A DNA stretch of 39,578 bases, taken from contig NZ_AYXG01000228.1 of NCBI RefSeq assembly GCF_000564855.1, forward strand, positions 1 through 39,578. The letters are read 5' to 3'. The position numbers were made by a program, and so were the translations under genes. How positions within the stretch are numbered: position 1 is the stretch's first letter; each line of letters begins with the position of its first letter. Below the pieces are notes generated by a model, which was not told the DNA's origin, did no database searches, and was given only the letters and a program-made list of their open reading frames with translations. Of this stretch, positions 36,615-39,578 are shown piece by piece. This DNA is from Actinokineospora spheciospongiae (GTDB taxonomy: Bacteria > Actinomycetota > Actinomycetes > Mycobacteriales > Pseudonocardiaceae).

Positions 36615-37635
36615 CCGCCCGCACCAGCGGCGGACCGGAGTAGACGAACCCGCTGTAGAGCTGCACCAGGCTGGCGCCCGCGTCGAACATCCGCAGCGCG
36701 TCGTCGGTCCGCATGATCCCGCCGACGCCGATCACCGGCAGCGCCCCGCCGGTCTCCGCGGTGACGAACGACACGACCTCCCGCGCCCGCTCGGTCAGCG
36801 GCCGACCGCTCAGCCCGCCCGCCTCGTCCTCGCCCGCCCGCACGTCGGCGGGGTCCAGCCCGCCGCGCCCGAGCGTGGTGTTGGTGGCGATCAACCCGGC
36901 CACCCTGTGGTCGGCGCAAACCTGGAGCACCTCCGCGACCGCGTGGTCGGTGAGGTCCGGCGCGATCTTCACCAGCAGCGGGGTCGGCGGCAGCGCGTCG
37001 GCCAGCGCCAGCGTCTCCCGGCGCAGCTCGCCCACCAGCTCGTCGAGCTGCGCCCGGTCCTGGAGCCCGCGCAGGCCCGGGGTGTTGGGGGAGCTGACGT
37101 TGACGGCGAAGTAGTCGGCGAACCCGTGCAGGGCGCGCAGCGAGTACCGGTAGTCCTCGACGGCCTCGGCCACGGGGGTGACCTTCGACTTGCCGATGCT
37201 GATGCCCAGGGGGATGCCCGGCGGGCCGAGCTCGCGCAGCGTCGCGGCGAGCGCGTCGGCGCCGTGGTTGTTGAACCCCATCCGGTTGATGATCGCCTCG
37301 CTGGCGACCAGCCTGCGCAGCCGCGGCTTCGGGTTGCCCGGCTGCGGGTGCCGGGTGACCGTGCCCACCTCGACGAACCCGAACCCCATCCCGCGCCACG
37401 CCCGCAGCGCCACCCCGCGCTTGTCCATCCCCGCGCCCAACCCCACCGCGCCGGGGAACCGCACGCCGAAGACGGTGCGCTCGCGCCGGGGGCCGAACAC
37501 CTTCGCCAGCGCGTCCACGGCCGGGGGAACCGCGCCGAGCCTGCCCAGGCCGTTGAGCACCCGTTCGTGGGCGGTTTCGGGGTCGCCCCCGCCGAGGCGG
37601 AACAGGACGGTGCGCGCGAGCTGCCGGTAGACCAC
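36589..37635 (-). CDS. pyrD: Dihydroorotate dehydrogenase, quinone type (class 2)
   Basis: A 348-residue FMN enzyme that oxidises dihydroorotate to orotate at the membrane, passing electrons to menaquinone. Class 2 features are the N-terminal membrane-binding helices ([25 protein letters not shown]), [16 protein letters not shown], the catalytic Ser loop [25 protein letters not shown], and the FMN phosphate sites [20 protein letters not shown] and [12 protein letters not shown]. The GTG start is 21 bases from the divergent coiled-coil gene. A CACGAT hexamer stands 6 bases before the GTG, a possible leaderless promoter. Confidence 0.95.
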   Translation of the reverse strand: MVYRQLARTVLFRLGGGDPETAHERVLNGLGRLGAVPPAVDALAKVFGPRRERTVFGVRFPGAVGLGAGMDKRGVALRAWRGMGFGFVEVGTVTRHPQPGNPKPRLRRLVASEAIINRMGFNNHGADALAATLRELGPPGIPLGISIGKSKVTPVAEAVEDYRYSLRALHGFADYFAVNVSSPNTPGLRGLQDRAQLDELVGELRRETLALADALPPTPLLVKIAPDLTDHAVAEVLQVCADHRVAGLIATNTTLGRGGLDPADVRAGEDEAGGLSGRPLTERAREVVSFVTAETGGALPVIGVGGIMRTDDALRMFDAGASLVQLYSGFVYSGPPLVRAVNRAVDGR

Positions 37636-37656
37636 GCGGTCATCGTGTCACGGTGG

Positions 37657-38472
37657 ATGATGGTCCCCGTGACCGACGCCGACGACCTCTACGCGCTCCC
37701 CCGGGAGGAGTTCGTCGCCGCCCGCCGCGCCCTGGCCCGCGCGGCGAAGGCCGAGGGCGACCCCGCCCGCGCGGCCGAGATCGAGCGCCTGGCCAAGCCC
37801 ACCACGGCGGCCTGGCTGGTCAACCGCCTCGTCCGCGACCACCCGGACTCGGTCACCGACCTGCTCGACCTGGGCGCCGACCTGCGCGCGGCGCACGCGG
37901 GCGGCTCCGGCGCGCAACTGCGCGCGCTGACCAGGCGCCGCACCGAACTCTTGGCCGACCTGGTGCGCACGGCCGCCGACGGCGCGTCGCCCAGCGAGCC
38001 GGTCACCCGCGAGCTGGAGGACATGTTCACCGCCGCTCTCACCGACGAGGCCGCGGCGGCCCGGTTGGCCGAGGGCCGGGTAACCAGTGCCAAGGACTTC
38101 GCCGTCACCGAGGTCTGGCCCGGCCTGTCGATCGCCCCACCACCTGGGAAGGGCCGCTCCGCACCGGCCAAGGCCGCACCGACGCCCACCGACAAGGCAG
38201 CCCTCAAGGCGGCCCGCGCCGCGGTCAAGGAAGCCGAGTCCACCCGCGCCGACGCCGACCGCGCGGCAACCGAGGCCGAGCAGGCCATCACCGCGGCCGA
38301 GGACCGCGTCCGCGAGCTGAACGCCGAACTCGACGCGGCCGAACACGCCGAACTCGCCGCCCGCCGCGCCCTCCAGGTCGCCCGCCGCGAGGCCAAGGCC
38401 GCCGAACGAGCCGCGGGCCAGGCCTGGCGCCGCCTCCGCCAGGTCGAGGGCACCGACGCCACCGAAGACTGA
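37657..38472 (+). CDS. Uncharacterised Ala-rich coiled-coil protein
   Basis: About 271 residues, function unknown. The N-terminal half contains REEFVAARRALARAAKAEGD and KPTTAAWLVNRLVRDHPD, a conserved text in a family of actinobacterial hypothetical proteins. The C-terminal 90 residues are a long Ala/Glu/Arg heptad coiled coil (AAEDRVRELNAELDAAEHAE). No membrane segment or signal is seen, and Cys is absent. ATG 37657, ATG 37660 and GTG 37669 are all possible starts; GGTGG abuts the first. It is divergent from pyrD and is followed by a hairpin-rich non-coding region. Confidence 0.75.
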   Translation: MMVPVTDADDLYALPREEFVAARRALARAAKAEGDPARAAEIERLAKPTTAAWLVNRLVRDHPDSVTDLLDLGADLRAAHAGGSGAQLRALTRRRTELLADLVRTAADGASPSEPVTRELEDMFTAALTDEAAAARLAEGRVTSAKDFAVTEVWPGLSIAPPPGKGRSAPAKAAPTPTDKAALKAARAAVKEAESTRADADRAATEAEQAITAAEDRVRELNAELDAAEHAELAARRALQVARREAKAAERAAGQAWRRLRQVEGTDATED

Positions 38473-38990
38473 TCGCCTTGCGGAAGACCCGACCCGTGCC
38501 GCACCGGGAAGGCCCGGGGCTGCGGGTCGGAGAATCCGGCGGCCGGATGGCGCGGAAGCCGCCTCGAAGCAGGAGTGCCCAGGACAGGGCACAGCCCCCG
38601 GGCTGGCTCCCTCTCCCACGCCGAAGCGCGGAGGAGGGCCCGGGACGGACTACCCCGGGGGCCCGAGGGCTGGGTGACTGCCTGGTATTCGCCGACCACG
38701 CGCCGCGCCTACGGCACCGGGAGGACCCGGTGTCTGCCGTGGGCGGAGCCGGCAACCATCGTTGATGGGTGGTCCTTAGCGGACAGCCACCTCACGCGTC
38801 CTACTGGAATACACCGGTGGACCACCTCCTCTCTCGTGTAACTCAAATCTACGTCTCCGCGCCGCCAGCGACAACGTTTTTTCCACTCACCCGTTCGGGG
38901 GATGCTAGGGTGATCGACCATATACAGAGCGTGTGTGAATATCACTCACTGAGCTGATGGTCGACACTGCGGTGGTCGAGGGGGACGAGG
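38473..38990. other. 518-base non-coding region with many hairpins
   Basis: No convincing gene. Between 38489 and 38740 short perfect hairpins follow one another: CCGACCCG/CGGGTCGG, ATCCGG/CCGGAT, GCGG/CCGC, GTGCCC/GGGCAC (38575-38592), CAGCCC/GGGCTG (38592-38605) and CACCGGG/CCCGGTG (38715-38732, extended by ACGGCA/TGCCGT). From about 38800 the DNA turns AT-rich and should hold the promoter of the last gene (TAGGGT at 38904-38909 is a candidate -10). A structured RNA is possible; no known class was recognised. Confidence 0.5.
38489..38530 (+). terminator. Terminator candidate after the coiled-coil gene
   Basis: CCGACCCG (38489-38496) pairs with CGGGTCGG (38523-38530), enclosing CCGGG/CCCGG (38504-38517). 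It begins 17 bases past the stop at 38472 and has no U-tract. Confidence 0.5.
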
Positions 38991-39455
38991 GTGCGCGCTG
39001 CGCTGAGCAGGTCGGGTCGGGTGGCCCTCGGAGCGGTGGTCGGAGCGGCGGCGGCGGCCGTGCTCTACGAGGGCATCGCCGCCGAACCCGCCCAGGCCGA
39101 CCTGCCCGCCTCCCGCCCCGCCGCCGAGGTCGCCCCGGAGCCGATCCCGGCGAACCCCACCGGCGGACCCACGATCCAGGTCGTCACCTCGGTGTCGGTG
39201 GTCACCACCCCAGCCGTCCCCGGCTCGACAACAACGACCACGCCCAACGCCGCCACCACCACGACGTCGTCGTCTTCGGCCACCCAGGCCCCGCCACCAC
39301 CCCCGGTGACAACGACCACCACCAAGGTGGCCACCACCACCCCACCACCGCCCCCGGCGACCACCACCACGTTCAAGCCCCCACCCCCGCCCCCACCACC
39401 CCCGCCGCCGATCACCACGACGACGAACAAGCCCTGCGGCCTGCTCTGGTGCTGA
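38991..39455 (+). CDS. Small exported Thr/Pro-rich protein
   Basis: A 154-residue protein. A basic start and one hydrophobic segment (VALGAVVGAAAAAVLYEGIA) form a signal peptide, probably cut after EPAQA. The rest is low complexity: runs of Thr alternating with runs of Pro (up to 11 prolines in a row) and a short C-terminus KPCGLLWC with the only two cysteines. Nothing catalytic is visible. It resembles wall-spanning or O-mannosylated stalk proteins of actinomycetes. GTG 38991 is chosen because the signal peptide begins there and GGGGA lies 5 bases upstream; an overlapping frame from 38957 lacks these features. Confidence 0.65.
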   Translation: MRAALSRSGRVALGAVVGAAAAAVLYEGIAAEPAQADLPASRPAAEVAPEPIPANPTGGPTIQVVTSVSVVTTPAVPGSTTTTTPNAATTTTSSSSATQAPPPPPVTTTTTKVATTTPPPPPATTTTFKPPPPPPPPPPPITTTTNKPCGLLWC

Positions 39456-39548
39456 CCACCGGCTGAACCCGGCCACCAGCCACCGCGAACCCCACCGGCG
39501 CAGCGGCCCAACCGACCGCCCCGAAAACCGCCGGCCCGGCGAGCGAAC

Positions 39549-39578
39549 TGCCCGGGTGGGTGGATGTGTTTGGCCGGG
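39549..39578 (-). repeat. Right copy of 30-bp inverted repeat
   Basis: The last 30 bases, read on the minus strand, match positions 4-33 at 29 of 30 positions. It lies 94 bases past the stop of the last gene, so both copies are downstream of outward-pointing genes. Confidence 0.85.

Noticed and set aside
38480-38800. RNase P RNA, tmRNA, SRP RNA or cobalamin riboswitch in the hairpin-rich region
   Set aside because: None of the conserved cores could be found on either strand: no GAGGAAAGTCC block for RNase P, no tag frame for tmRNA, no SRP Alu/tetraloop region and no B12 box.
38575-38841. 88-residue open frame in the 3' non-coding region
   Set aside because: Its composition is Arg/Gly/Pro/Trp scatter, it crosses several hairpins, has no ribosome site and no recognisable motif.
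39230-39420. CRISPR-like or minisatellite array in the last gene
   Set aside because: The repeats are ACC/CCA codon runs coding Thr and Pro tracts in one open frame with a signal peptide; no spacer structure exists.

Overview
The window is high-GC DNA from an actinomycete. The evidence is pervasive GC-rich third codon positions, many GTG starts, vegetative -10 boxes of the TAnnnT type, several leaderless starts, and a gene order that follows the mycobacterial/actinobacterial block thyX - dapA - rnj - ftsK - argA - pgsA - cinA - clgR - pspA - pspM. Family make-up (HicB-like/DUF4097 pair, streptogrisin-type protease, large XRE regulator, NACHT-LRR protein) points to a filamentous group such as Pseudonocardiales. 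That family-level placement is inference.

Layout. 156-3481: GNAT acetyltransferase (-), YcaQ/AlkX-type DNA glycosylase, ribbon-helix-helix protein and DUF4097 protein (+). 3582-6954: thyX, ACT-domain protein, receptor Ser/Thr kinase, DinB/MDMPI-fold protein (+). 6985-10321: unknown zinc-ribbon protein (-), then dapA-rnj (+). 10341-12344: a lower-GC module (119-aa acidic protein and divergent XRE regulator) bracketed by two nearly identical 36-bp direct-repeat terminators. 12359-19047 (-): possible 35-aa ORF, SulP transporter fused to carbonic anhydrase, GH13 glucosidase, secreted S1 protease, PlsC-type acyltransferase. 19178-22261 (+): ftsK and a DUF5684-like membrane protein. 22255-25909 (-): NACHT-LRR NTPase and secreted phospholipase A2. 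26034-29237: argA-like N-acetylglutamate synthase (-), thiolase (+), lytic transglycosylase (-). 29577-35100 (+): rimO-pgsA-cinA with GTGA overlaps, then the envelope-stress set clgR, pspA, pspM. 35322-39455: NCS2 uracil permease (+), pyrD (-, overlapping tail to tail), coiled-coil protein (+), a 500-base non-coding stretch rich in hairpins, and a small secreted Thr/Pro-rich protein.

How it works together. The conserved backbone covers dTMP and lysine/peptidoglycan precursor synthesis, RNA decay, chromosome segregation, arginine and phospholipid synthesis, ribosome modification and phage-shock-type envelope defence. Accessory modules sit between backbone genes. Two deserve attention: the NACHT-LRR protein, a candidate NLR-like antiphage ATPase whose sensor end is far lower in GC than its NTPase core, and the XRE/119-aa module between repeat terminators. 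The psp locus carries two ECF sigma-E-type promoters with identical spacing (GGAAC-N17-CGTT), one before clgR and one before pspA.

The two extreme ends of the window carry a 30-bp near-perfect inverted repeat (29/30), probably a dispersed intergenic repeat. No tRNA, rRNA, IS element or CRISPR array was recognised.
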